This document shows, one piece after another, positions 1-8,255 of a DNA stretch of 64,000 nucleotides (positions are counted from its first letter, which is position 1; each line of letters opens with the position of its first letter). A program made the position numbers and the translations under genes. The DNA is from CAZLBC01 sp964557575 (GTDB lineage: Bacteria > Planctomycetota > Phycisphaerae > SM23-33): NCBI GenBank assembly GCA_964557575.1, contig CAZLBC010000010.1, positions 31,825 through 95,824 on the forward strand, given 5' to 3'. The notes below the pieces were generated by a model. The model was not told the DNA's origin, made no database searches, and saw nothing but the letters and a program-made list of their open reading frames with translations.

Positions 1-243
1 ATTAAGATAATAACGCATCAGAAAAATGAAATAAATCGGGCATCTGGTACCCGCTACTATCCGTCGTCGCGTGAGACGTGTCCCGGGCCACGATATTCGT
101 TACATTAAAAAAACCTGTAAATAAAGGATATTTTGGATTGCATCAGACACTCAGGGGGTTACTATTTTATAAGTGAACCAGCGCTATCGCTGTGATGACG
201 ATGCGATAACACTACTTTAACACTTTTGGGAAAGGAGTCTGAC

Positions 244-564
244 ATGGCTAATGACGCAAGCGGCAAACCGTTGACCAAGAGCCAATTCCAGTCCGCCATA
301 GCGGAAAAGACGGAGCTTTCGAAAAAGGAAGTGGCGGGAGTACTGGATGCCATGGCCGAGGTGATCAATGAGAATCTCGGCTCGATGGGCCCCGGTGTGG
401 TCAATGTAAACGGCCTGATGAAGATCGAAAAGAAGCACAAGCCGGCCGTTCCGGAGCGGAAAGGCATCAATCCGTTTACGGGTGAAGAACAGATGTTCAA
501 GGCCAAACCCGCGCGTGACGTGGTGAAGGTCAGGCCTCTGAAGTCCCTGAAAGATATGGTCTGA
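244..564 (+). CDS. HU/IHF-family DNA-binding protein
   Basis: A 106-residue protein of the bacterial HU/IHF nucleoid-associated family, which binds and bends DNA as a dimer. It has the family layout: an N-terminal helical pair (LTKSQFQSAIAEKTELSKKE) and then the beta-arm region with the family-typical INPFTGEE stretch near residue 80. A reading from TTG at 226 is possible, but ATG 244 follows a good ribosome binding site (GGAAAGGAG, 229-237), so I use 244. It stands alone and ends before a strong hairpin terminator. The basic C-terminal tail is slightly longer than in 90-aa HU proteins, as in other PVC members. Roughly 240 bases upstream show no gene. Confidence 0.9.
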   Translation: MANDASGKPLTKSQFQSAIAEKTELSKKEVAGVLDAMAEVINENLGSMGPGVVNVNGLMKIEKKHKPAVPERKGINPFTGEEQMFKAKPARDVVKVRPLKSLKDMV

Positions 565-592
565 ACGCCTGTTGACGGACTCAGGTCAACAC

Positions 593-626
593 AGAGGCTT
601 CCGGTTTTCCGGGAGCCTCTTTTATT
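593..626 (+). terminator. Intrinsic terminator after the HU-like gene
   Basis: A 12-bp stem, AGAGGCTTCCGG paired with CCGGGAGCCTCT with one internal mismatch, closes a TTTT loop and is followed by a T-rich run. It lies between convergent genes, so it may serve both strands. Confidence 0.85.
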
Positions 627-632
627 ATGCCG

Positions 633-1349
633 TCAGCCGAGGCGGAGTATCCAGGCGTCGGGCACGTGCGTTTCGACGATATCGCGGGCGAGGTTCAGCC
701 ACGGCCCGCATCGATCGAGCACCGCCGAATCGGAACTGACGATGATAGTGCGTCTCCCCGCCAGCACCGGGTCGGGATCGGGGACGAGCCGGACCGTCCA
801 GTTCCAGCCCGCCGACGCCGCAGTTTCCTCTATGTTTACCTTGAGCCTGCCGGAATTGGAGACCGGCCGGTCCAGCAGCCACCGCACGGAATCAGGTTCA
901 ACGGCGGCGAGGTACCGGCCCGCCATTTCCAGGGCCGCAGCGGTCTCCTCAACGCGCCGGTAGCTGCCGTGCATGCTCGCCAGGTCCCGAAAGGTCCCGT
1001 CCCGTCCGCAGAGCAGCACCCCGCCCGACAGCGCCGCCTCCAGAGTTATCAGCAGATTGTACCCGTCTATATCGATGCTTTTTCCCCGGACCGCACCCGG
1101 CACCACCAGCCGTTCCCTTCTCCCGGCCGCGGCCGTGTCGTCGCAGGCGGCCCGCGCCACGGCCTTTCTCTGCCGGGCCGTCAGGTCATACCGGTCTCCC
1201 ACGAGTTTCAACGTCGAATTCGATGCGTACCCCTTCTGGAGCAGGAGCGAGAGATCCGCGACGGCGCTGCGGAGGGCGGGTATCCGGGATGTCGAAAAGT
1301 CCTTCGCGTCGCCCGGGTGCGGCCCCCGGTGTTTCCTCTTGTCAGGCAT
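633..1349 (-). CDS. DUF434 / DUF5616 family protein
   Basis: A 238-residue soluble protein. The N-terminal half carries the DUF434 signature seen here as LLQKGYASNSTLKLVGDRY followed by LTARQRKAV, and the second half contains the DUF5616-like stretch DIDGYNLLITLE. Both domains usually occur together; the function is unknown (inference: nucleic-acid or nuclease-like role, unproven). I chose ATG at 1349 (MPDKRKH) because the 44 residues upstream in the open frame do not resemble the family. It is convergent with the HU-like gene and shares its terminator region. Confidence 0.75.
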   Translation of the reverse strand: MPDKRKHRGPHPGDAKDFSTSRIPALRSAVADLSLLLQKGYASNSTLKLVGDRYDLTARQRKAVARAACDDTAAAGRRERLVVPGAVRGKSIDIDGYNLLITLEAALSGGVLLCGRDGTFRDLASMHGSYRRVEETAAALEMAGRYLAAVEPDSVRWLLDRPVSNSGRLKVNIEETAASAGWNWTVRLVPDPDPVLAGRRTIIVSSDSAVLDRCGPWLNLARDIVETHVPDAWILRLG

Positions 1350-1504
1350 ACCCCGACTATACCAGTGACGGAACCGGTCGCACAAGCCGTTTACGGAAAG
1401 AGACGGCACGGAAAAAGACCGAATGCTTTTCAATCTTTTCTTTTTCGGCTCGTTAACCAATAATAAAGGGGGGACCTGCACGGAACACGTATGCCGGATT
1501 GGCG

Positions 1505-4500
1505 ATGAGCGAAGAAAACAAGGACAAGCAGTTTATCGAATATTCTATCCGGATGATGCGGTCGCGTATCCGCCTGGTGGATTTCGGGGCCGCCGTCATG
1601 CTGATGTTCTCGGTGGGACTGCTGATCCTGTTCGCCGCGGTCATGGCCGATCACCTGGTTCCCGGCGGCCTGAGCGGGACGATGCGCACCCTGGTGCAAG
1701 CGGCCCTCGTAGGTTCCGAAGCCATACTCGCGTGCTGGCTGCTGCTGTTGCCGCTGACCAAGCGTATCAGCGACCTGTGGGTCGCCAGAATGATAGAAAA
1801 GTCGTATCCCTCCTTCAAAAATGAGCTGACCGCGGCCGTTGAATTCAGCGGCGCGGAGGCGGTACCTCCCGCCGCGGCGGGTGCCGTCCGGCTGCGCGCC
1901 GCCCACCAGCTCGCCGCCATAAACCCCTCTTCCTCCATCAATCTTACCGGCGTCTACCTGGCCGCCGGCATCCTCGCGGCCCTCTTTATCGGCATCTGCA
2001 CCTACTGTATTTTCACCTCCAAGTCATTCGGCGACTCCCTGTCGCGGGTACTGGGGAACGATGCCATTCCCGTGCCGACATCCACGAAGATACTGATCAC
2101 CCGGCCCGATACGGAAAAAATTTTCGAAAGCGGGACGGAAATCGCATTCGGCGTCCGCATTACCAATCCGCAGGACGACGTCACGCTGAAAATCTCCCGG
2201 GACGGGGGACAGCGTTACCTTCCCGACGACACACTGGTCATGCAGGAAATTCCGGGCGGACCGGCGGGAAGAAGATTCACGGCGCGGTGGACGGCACCGC
2301 CGACCGACACCGACGCCACGTTTGAAATTGTCTGCGGCGATGAGAAAAACGGGCCGCTGCCGCTGACAATACGGCGCCCCCCCGGCATCGAAAGAATCTC
2401 GGCGACCTGCACGTGGCCCGCATACACCGGGCGGGGTCGTGTCGCGTCCCCGGGACCCGCCCTGCGGGCCCCGGGCGGATCCATCGCCGCGATAACCGCC
2501 GTGGCGAACAGACCGGTCGCGGAGGCCACGGTCATGTTCCGCAGCACGCGCAGACCGGTATCGCTGGGTGTCGCGGGCAAAGAGATGACCGGCACGTTTC
2601 CGCTGCACGACGACGACACCTATTTCATCCGCTTTTCCACAGGGCGCGGCTTTCGGCGTTTCGATTCGGGCAGTCACGATATCGCGATCATACCGGACGA
2701 AAAGCCCGCGGTAACACTGGTGAAGCCCGCCGTATCCGAACTCGAACTCTCCTGTCGCGACGTGCTGAGCGTCACAGGACACGCCGACGACTCATTCGGT
2801 ATCGGACAAACGGAATTCGAAATAATGAACAGCGGCGAACGGGTTATTGTGCCGCTTGCACGATATGCCGCCCCCGGGCGCACGCGGGTGCCCTTTCACA
2901 TCGATATAAACGTCGAAAAAATCGGCAAACCCGGCGACCTCGCAACCTGCTTCGTGAGGGCCACGGATCACTGTAAAACAGCAAAGGCGCCGCACGGCCA
3001 GATCGGATACTCCACAGGCATTACCGTACGCATCACCCAGCCCGAGAAGCGGAATGCGGGAACCGATAGACGCCGTGGAGCGGATCCCGGCGAAGACCGC
3101 GAGGAATACGAAGGCGGCGGAGATGCGGGAAAACCGTCACCCGGCACCGGCGGCGGGGATGTCGGTGCCAAGAATACGGACACCGGCGGAACACCGGCCG
3201 GTGACGGGGGCGAAACCGGAGAAAGAAAGACGGCGGAAGAACTGCTGGCTGCGGTAACACAAGACGTCGAGAGACTCCGCATGCTTTCCGAACTCCTCGG
3301 CCGGGAAGAGAGCCGGGGAGCGGACGGCGAGGAAGGACAGAATCGGGGCGAAGGTCAAGGCCAGGGCCAGGGACAGGGTCAAGCCCAGGGCCAGGGCCAG
3401 GGACAGGGTCAAGCCCAGGGCCGGGGCCAAGGCGAAGGTCAGGGCCAGGGTGAGGGCCAGGGCCGGGGCGAAGGTCAAGGCCAGGGCCAGGGCCAAGGCG
3501 AAGGTCAGGGTCAAGGTGAGGGCCAGGGTCAAGGTGATGGCCAGGGCCAAGGCGAAGGTCAGGGTCAAGGTGAGGGCCGGGGTCAAGGTGATGGCCAGGG
3601 CCGGGGCGAAGGCCAGGGTCAAGGTGATGGCCAGGGCCGGGGCGAAGGCCAGGGTCAAGGTGATGGCCAGNNNNNNNNNNNNNNNNNNNNNNNNNNNNNN
3701 NNNNNNNNNNNNNNNNNNNNNNNNNNNNNNNNNNNNNNNNNNNNNNNNNNNNNNNNNNNNNNNNNNNNNNGGCCGGGGTGAAGGCCAGGGCCGGGGTAAA
3801 GGTCAAGCCCAGGGCCAGGGCCAAGGCGAAGGTCAGGGTCAAGGTGAGGGCCGGGGCCAAGGCGAAGGTCAGNNNNNNNNNNNNNNNNNNNNNNNNNNNN
3901 NNNNNNNNNNNNNNNNNNNNNNNNNNNNNNNNNNNNNNNNNNNNNNNNNNNNNNNNNNNNNNNNNNNNNNNNGCCAAGGCGAAGGTCAGGGTCAAGGTGA
4001 GGGCCGGGGCCAAGGCGNNNNNNNNNNNNNNNNNNNNNNNNNNNNNNNNNNNNNNNNNNNNNNNNNNNNNNNNNNNNNNNNNNNNNNNNNNNNNNNNNNN
4101 NNNNNNNNNNNNNNNNNAAGGTCAGGGCCAGGGTGAGGGCCAGGGCCAGGGCGAAGGCCAGGGTCAAGGTGAGGGCCAGGGCCAGGGCGAAGGTCAGGGC
4201 CAGGGTGAGGGCCAGGGCGAAGGTCAGGGCCAGGGTGAGGGCCAGGGCCAGGGCGAAGGCCAGGGTCAAGGTGATGGCCAGGGCCGGGGCGAAGGTCAAG
4301 GCCAGGGCCAGGGACAGGGTCAAGCCCAGGGCCAGGGCCAAGGACAGGCGCAGGGTGAAGGCCGGGGCCAGGGCCGGGGTGCAGGTTCTACGGGCGCAAC
4401 CGGACTGCACGACGGCATGACGGGCGGCGGGGAATCGGCCCACGGCAGAGGGGACGTGAAGGATGTCAATCCGGAAACCCTGCTCACGCGAGGACAGGTC

Positions 4501-4893
4501 GCCGAACTGCGATCTATCGGCAGGGCGCTGAAGGCCGCCGCCGACCGCCTGCAGCGCGGCGATATCGATCCCTCGCTGCTCGATAAACTCGGCATGACAC
4601 GGGAGGGATTCAAGGGCTTCGTGGAGAAGTACTCCCGGCGTTTTGAAAGGATCCGGAAGGATTACGCCGCGAACAACACCGGCAGAATCGCGCCGGGGGC
4701 GGTCACCATGGTCGGCGACGCGAAACTCAGCACCGGCGGCGACGGGTACGGGCCGGCGACTGACGACACCAGAGAGGGCGGCAAAACGGATACGGAGATC
4801 CGCATCGAGCGCGGCCGCACGGTCAGCCCCGCATTTCGCAAATCGCTCGAAGCCTTTCTCCGCGCGGTCGGCCGGGAGAGGAGCGGGAATTGA
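1505..4893 (+). CDS. DUF4175-like membrane protein with long GQ/GE repeat tail (gapped)
   Basis: Starts at ATG 1505 (MSEENKDKQ). Two or more transmembrane helices lie in the first 100 residues (around residues 25-47 and 60-80) and another near residue 145. A large extracytoplasmic region resembles the DUF4175 family common in Planctomycetes. Around residue 615 it enters a highly hydrophilic Gly-Gln/Gly-Glu repeat. The C-terminal part resumes at about 4384 and ends RAVGRERSGN at 4893. Three 100-N gaps lie in the repeat, so true length and frame across it are unknown; the two flanks are in different frames only because the gap sizes are placeholders. The next gene starts 10 bases downstream, suggesting an operon. 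Function unknown; a cell-envelope role is inference. Confidence 0.75.
3346..4383 (+). repeat. Coding hexanucleotide repeat tract (GQ/GE/GR/GD)
   Basis: A degenerate 6-base repeat with units such as GGCCAG, GGTCAA, GGCGAA, GGTGAG and GGTGAT encodes Gly-X dipeptides with X = Q, E, R or D. It runs about 1 kb with three unresolved gaps. Because the unit is 6 bases with no stop in several frames, long false ORFs exist on both strands. Confidence 0.95.
3671..4117. other. Three 100-N assembly gaps (3671-3770, 3873-3972, 4018-4117)
   Basis: Each gap is exactly 100 N, a scaffolding placeholder of unknown true size, and each is flanked on both sides by the same hexanucleotide repeat. The repeat therefore collapsed in assembly. 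Confidence 0.98.
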
Positions 4894-4903
4894 AGGTATT
4901 TCG

Positions 4904-5677
4904 ATGAGCGCGTCGTCCCGGCACACCACGGCCGCACTGACACGACGGCACGAAGAATTTAAGGACCGCGCCGACGGCCTGATCGACCGGTTCGAAAAAC
5001 ACGCCTACACCCACACCGACGGGAAGAACATGCCCTACCGGCTCTTCAGGCCCGGGACGGGAGAACCCCGAAAAAACCTGCCCCTGGTGATCTTCCTCCA
5101 CGGACTGGGAGGCAAGGGTACCGACAACGCCGGCCACCTGGCCGACCAGCCCGTCGGCCCGTGCCTGTGGGCCATGGAGGAACACCAGGCGAAACACCCC
5201 TGTTACGTCCTCGCACCCCAGTCCAGCGGCTACGGGCGATTCATGTGCTGGACCGAGCAGGTTCTGCCCGCGGCGAAGGCGCTGGCCGACGCGATCGTCG
5301 CGGAACATCCGATAGACGCCGACCGCATCTACATAACCGGCATTTCCATGGGCGGTTTCGGCACCTGGAACATGCTGGCCGTGTATCCCGATTTCTTCGC
5401 GGCGGCCGTGCCGGTATGCGGCAGGGGCGATCCGTCGGCCGCGCCGGCGATCGTCGCCCGCGGGATACCGATCTGGGCGTTCCACGGCGCGGCCGATCCG
5501 ATCGTACGGGTGTCCGGGTCAAGAAACATGATCAACGCCCTGCGGGAAGCCGGCGGCGCGCCGCGCTACACCGAGTACCCCGACATGGAACACGCGGCAT
5601 GGGAAGGCGCCTACGCCGAGCCGGCACTGGTCGACTGGCTCTTTTCACAGGCGCGGAAAAAACCGAAACGATCATGA
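4904..5677 (+). CDS. Alpha/beta-hydrolase esterase (PHB-depolymerase/dienelactone-like)
   Basis: A 257-residue protein with an alpha/beta-hydrolase fold. An oxyanion strand reads LVIFLHGLGGKG, the nucleophile elbow is GISMGG near residue 146, the acid is in HGAADPIV, and the histidine is in MEHAAW. These are the complete catalytic triad signatures of family-9-like/PHB-depolymerase-type esterases. No signal peptide is evident, so it is probably cytoplasmic. It begins 10 bases after the DUF4175-like gene; ATG 4904 is the first good start although the ribosome site (GAAGGT) is modest. Substrate unknown; carboxyl ester hydrolysis is inferred from the motifs. Confidence 0.8.
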   Translation: MSASSRHTTAALTRRHEEFKDRADGLIDRFEKHAYTHTDGKNMPYRLFRPGTGEPRKNLPLVIFLHGLGGKGTDNAGHLADQPVGPCLWAMEEHQAKHPCYVLAPQSSGYGRFMCWTEQVLPAAKALADAIVAEHPIDADRIYITGISMGGFGTWNMLAVYPDFFAAAVPVCGRGDPSAAPAIVARGIPIWAFHGAADPIVRVSGSRNMINALREAGGAPRYTEYPDMEHAAWEGAYAEPALVDWLFSQARKKPKRS

Positions 5678-5742
5678 AACAAACGAGGGGAAAGAAAACA
5701 ACGCGCGACATCCCGCCCCCGCGAACGGTTATCCCGTGACGG

Positions 5743-6765
5743 TCATGCGATGCTCTTTTCCCACGCGGCCTCGGCGGGGGTAAAAAGTTTCACCCGCCGC
5801 TTGGCATACTCGCCGCTCGTCCAGAGCACCCGCCTGCCGTCGTCGTGGTCGAGAGCGGCCGACCGGGCTATCCGCGCGACGGCACGGCCGACTTCCGCCG
5901 CACTCGATCCGTGCACCATCGTGTAGAGCGAAAAAGGCCAGTCCGGATACGCGGGACGCGCATAACAATGGCTCACCGCCGGATCCCCCGCGGCCGCTGC
6001 ACCGGCCGCCGCGAGGCGCGAGGAATCGACCCGCCAGACGACCATCGCGTTGGCAACGGCCCCCATCGCCCGGTGGTAGACAACGGCGGCGTATCTTCTC
6101 ATGCGCCCGGTGCCGGTGAATGCCGCTGCCGTTTCCAGCAGCACATCCGCCGAGGCAATCCCCTCCCCTGCAGCCACCCGGGCAAAGGGGTCCGGCACCG
6201 CCGGGAGATCGGTTTGCAGGGCTCGTACCGCCCGGCGGTCCTCCGCGCCGGGAACCGCCGGGACCGGCGGCGCACCGCGACCGGGCGCATCGGCGGGATC
6301 GGCGACTTCCCCGGACGGCATGAATATGGTCGACAGCTTAAACCGCTGCAGTGTCGGGAGAAGCATCGAGCCGGATGCCGAAACCAGTTCGGAAAGTCGC
6401 CGAGCCGTACCGGCCAGCCCGAACCCGCTCTCGGGGGAGACCGCGAGGGTAAACCACAGGTTGTACTCCCCGTCCCGCGCGTAGCAGTGGCCCACACCCG
6501 GGTGAACCGCAACGGTTTCGCCCGCGGCGTCGCGCCGTTCGCGGGGGATGCGCAACGCGACCAGGGCCTGGGAATATCCCAGGGAAACGCAGTCGAAAAT
6601 ACCGCTTATTTCCCTGATCCGGCCGCCGGAACGTATCGCGGTAATACGTTCGGCAACCGCCGGCGGTGGCAGCGACACGCGCGACCCGATTGCGCTCCAG
6701 GGATCGCGGACCAGCGGAACACCGCGTTGAATCAGGTCAAGTATTTCAGCGTCCTTCTCGTCCAT
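5743..6765 (-). CDS. Fused AhbA-AhbB siroheme decarboxylase
   Basis: A 340-residue protein with two tandem Lrp/AsnC-like siroheme decarboxylase domains. The first (about 1-160) contains an N-terminal helix-turn-helix-like segment and HPGVGHCYARDGEYNLWFT. The second (about 210-340) contains RRYAAVVYHRAMG, then ANAMVVW and SHCYARPAYPDWPFSLYTM. These are the conserved motifs of AhbA/AhbB and NirDLGH proteins, which decarboxylate siroheme to didecarboxysiroheme on the route to heme or heme d1. The subunits are normally separate genes of about 150-170 aa; here they form one chain joined by an Ala/Pro-rich linker. The start is ATG 6765; a TTG at 6801 is less likely. Divergent from surE. No other alternative heme genes are in view. 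Confidence 0.8.
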   Translation of the reverse strand: MDEKDAEILDLIQRGVPLVRDPWSAIGSRVSLPPPAVAERITAIRSGGRIREISGIFDCVSLGYSQALVALRIPRERRDAAGETVAVHPGVGHCYARDGEYNLWFTLAVSPESGFGLAGTARRLSELVSASGSMLLPTLQRFKLSTIFMPSGEVADPADAPGRGAPPVPAVPGAEDRRAVRALQTDLPAVPDPFARVAAGEGIASADVLLETAAAFTGTGRMRRYAAVVYHRAMGAVANAMVVWRVDSSRLAAAGAAAAGDPAVSHCYARPAYPDWPFSLYTMVHGSSAAEVGRAVARIARSAALDHDDGRRVLWTSGEYAKRRVKLFTPAEAAWEKSIA

Positions 6766-6864
6766 CCACTGAATTCTGCCGCGCGTCGGACGGTTCGGCA
6801 AGCGACCGTTTGAAGAAATAGCGAAAACTTGATACTACGCGACCGCCGCGATACACTTGCCGGG

Positions 6865-7644
6865 ATGAACATACTCATAAGCAACGACGACGGCATATTC
6901 TCGCCGGGCATCACCACCCTGGCGTCCGCGGCACAGGAATTCGGCGCGGTGAATATCGTTGCCCCCGAATACCCCCAGTCGGCGAAGGCGCATTCGATCA
7001 CGCTCCATCACCCGCTCACGACACAATATGTTCACCTCGGCGGGGACATCTCATTCGACACCATCTGCGTCAACGGCAGCCCGGCCGACTGCGTGCGGCT
7101 TGCCGTCAAGAATCTCCTCGACGACAAGCCGGACCTGGTGCTCAGCGGCATCAATGCCGGCGCGAACGTGGGGGTCAACGTCTTTTATTCCGGAACCGTC
7201 GCGGCCGCCGCCGAAGCGGCGATGATGGGGATCCCCGCGGTCGCCTTTTCCGCCGATACCGTAACGTTCGGTGAACGGGACCCCGACTTCACGATCATCA
7301 TGCCCTGGGTCAGGAAGATACTCGGCGTCCTGCTGAAAAAGGGGCTGTCGCCGGGCGAACTGGTCAACGTCAACTTTCCCGTACCCGGCGAAAACATACC
7401 CCGGGGCGTAAAGGTGTGCGCGCAGTCGGATGCCGATGTCGACGACAAGTACACCGTGGAACGCCCGGAGAGCGGCAACAGGCTCTACTATCTCTCGGAC
7501 ACCTTTGATTTCGACAATCCACACCGCGAATCGGACATTGCGCGGCTCAGGGAAGGCTACATAACCGTGACCCCCCTCAAGGTCGACCTGACCGATCACG
7601 GCCTGATATCGGGACTCGAAGCGCTTTTTGAGAAGGGGTTTTAG
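6865..7644 (+). CDS. surE: 5'/3'-nucleotidase SurE
   Basis: A 259-residue SurE: a metal-dependent survival phosphatase that hydrolyses nucleoside 5'- and 3'-monophosphates. The N-terminus MNILISNDDG carries the metal-binding Asp pair; further motifs are SGINAGANVGVNVFYSGTV (dimer and active-site loop), PADCV and LVNVNFP. Length matches the family. ATG 6865 gives the canonical N-terminus; a TTG 36 bases upstream is open but unlikely. Divergent from the siroheme decarboxylase, with a short intergenic space. Confidence 0.95.
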   Translation: MNILISNDDGIFSPGITTLASAAQEFGAVNIVAPEYPQSAKAHSITLHHPLTTQYVHLGGDISFDTICVNGSPADCVRLAVKNLLDDKPDLVLSGINAGANVGVNVFYSGTVAAAAEAAMMGIPAVAFSADTVTFGERDPDFTIIMPWVRKILGVLLKKGLSPGELVNVNFPVPGENIPRGVKVCAQSDADVDDKYTVERPESGNRLYYLSDTFDFDNPHRESDIARLREGYITVTPLKVDLTDHGLISGLEALFEKGF

Positions 7645-7707
7645 TTGAACTATCCCGGCGATGTGTGATAATCACGCGTCGATCACGCGGTATAACGGAA
7701 CAGCCGA

Positions 7708-8244
7708 ATGGACTTTCGCACGAAAATATGTTTGCTGGTCATCCTCGCGGGCATGGTCAATTTCATCGCCTATACCGTCGGGTATTCGATCGTCGGCGGC
7801 GAATCGATACAGGGCCGGGTGGTCAAGGATCCCGAAACGGGTAAACTGGAATACTACCTTGCCGGCTCGGACAGTGAAGAGCAGGACGTTCACCGGGACA
7901 AGTTTATCTACATAGGCATACACTCCATTTCGATATGGCCGACGGTCGCCGCGATAAACCTCGCGCTGCTGACCCTCGCGAAAGACCGCATCGCGGACTC
8001 GATGCGATCGTCGATGATGAAAGGCCGTTCATTCTGCACGACCCTGGCCGTGTTGATAGCCATCGGGACGGCGGGAATGACGTTCCAGTTCATCTACCAG
8101 TTCGCCGAAAACCTGCGGAACCCGGAAATCAAGAAAACCGACCAGGCCGTTCCCGCGAGCAGCCGGGTCGACGGTTCCGGCGCCCCCGCCCCGCAAAATC
8201 GGCCCGCGAGCTTGCCCGCCTCACGGGCCGCCGCGAAGCCGTAG
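7708..8244 (+). CDS. Hypothetical membrane protein, three transmembrane segments
   Basis: A 178-residue protein I do not recognise. Predicted by eye: one helix at residues 6-30, a polar 50-residue loop rich in acidic residues, a second helix about 70-93 and a third about 108-132, then a Pro/Ala/Ser-rich disordered tail. It ends 11 bases before the DinG-like helicase and starts 63 bases after surE, so the three are likely cotranscribed. No catalytic motif seen. Confidence 0.65.
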   Translation: MDFRTKICLLVILAGMVNFIAYTVGYSIVGGESIQGRVVKDPETGKLEYYLAGSDSEEQDVHRDKFIYIGIHSISIWPTVAAINLALLTLAKDRIADSMRSSMMKGRSFCTTLAVLIAIGTAGMTFQFIYQFAENLRNPEIKKTDQAVPASSRVDGSGAPAPQNRPASLPASRAAAKP

Positions 8245-8255
8245 CAGCGAATCCG

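Noticed and set aside
1..225. Possible gene or RNA before the HU-like gene
   Set aside because: Sequence is AT-rich and without ORF or clear structure; only a leader or promoter can be assumed.
3400..4400. Long ORFs on both strands through the hexanucleotide tract
   Set aside because: They are repeat-derived with monotonous ALALTLTF or ARAKVRVK composition and no start sites; only the Gly-X frame continues a real protein.
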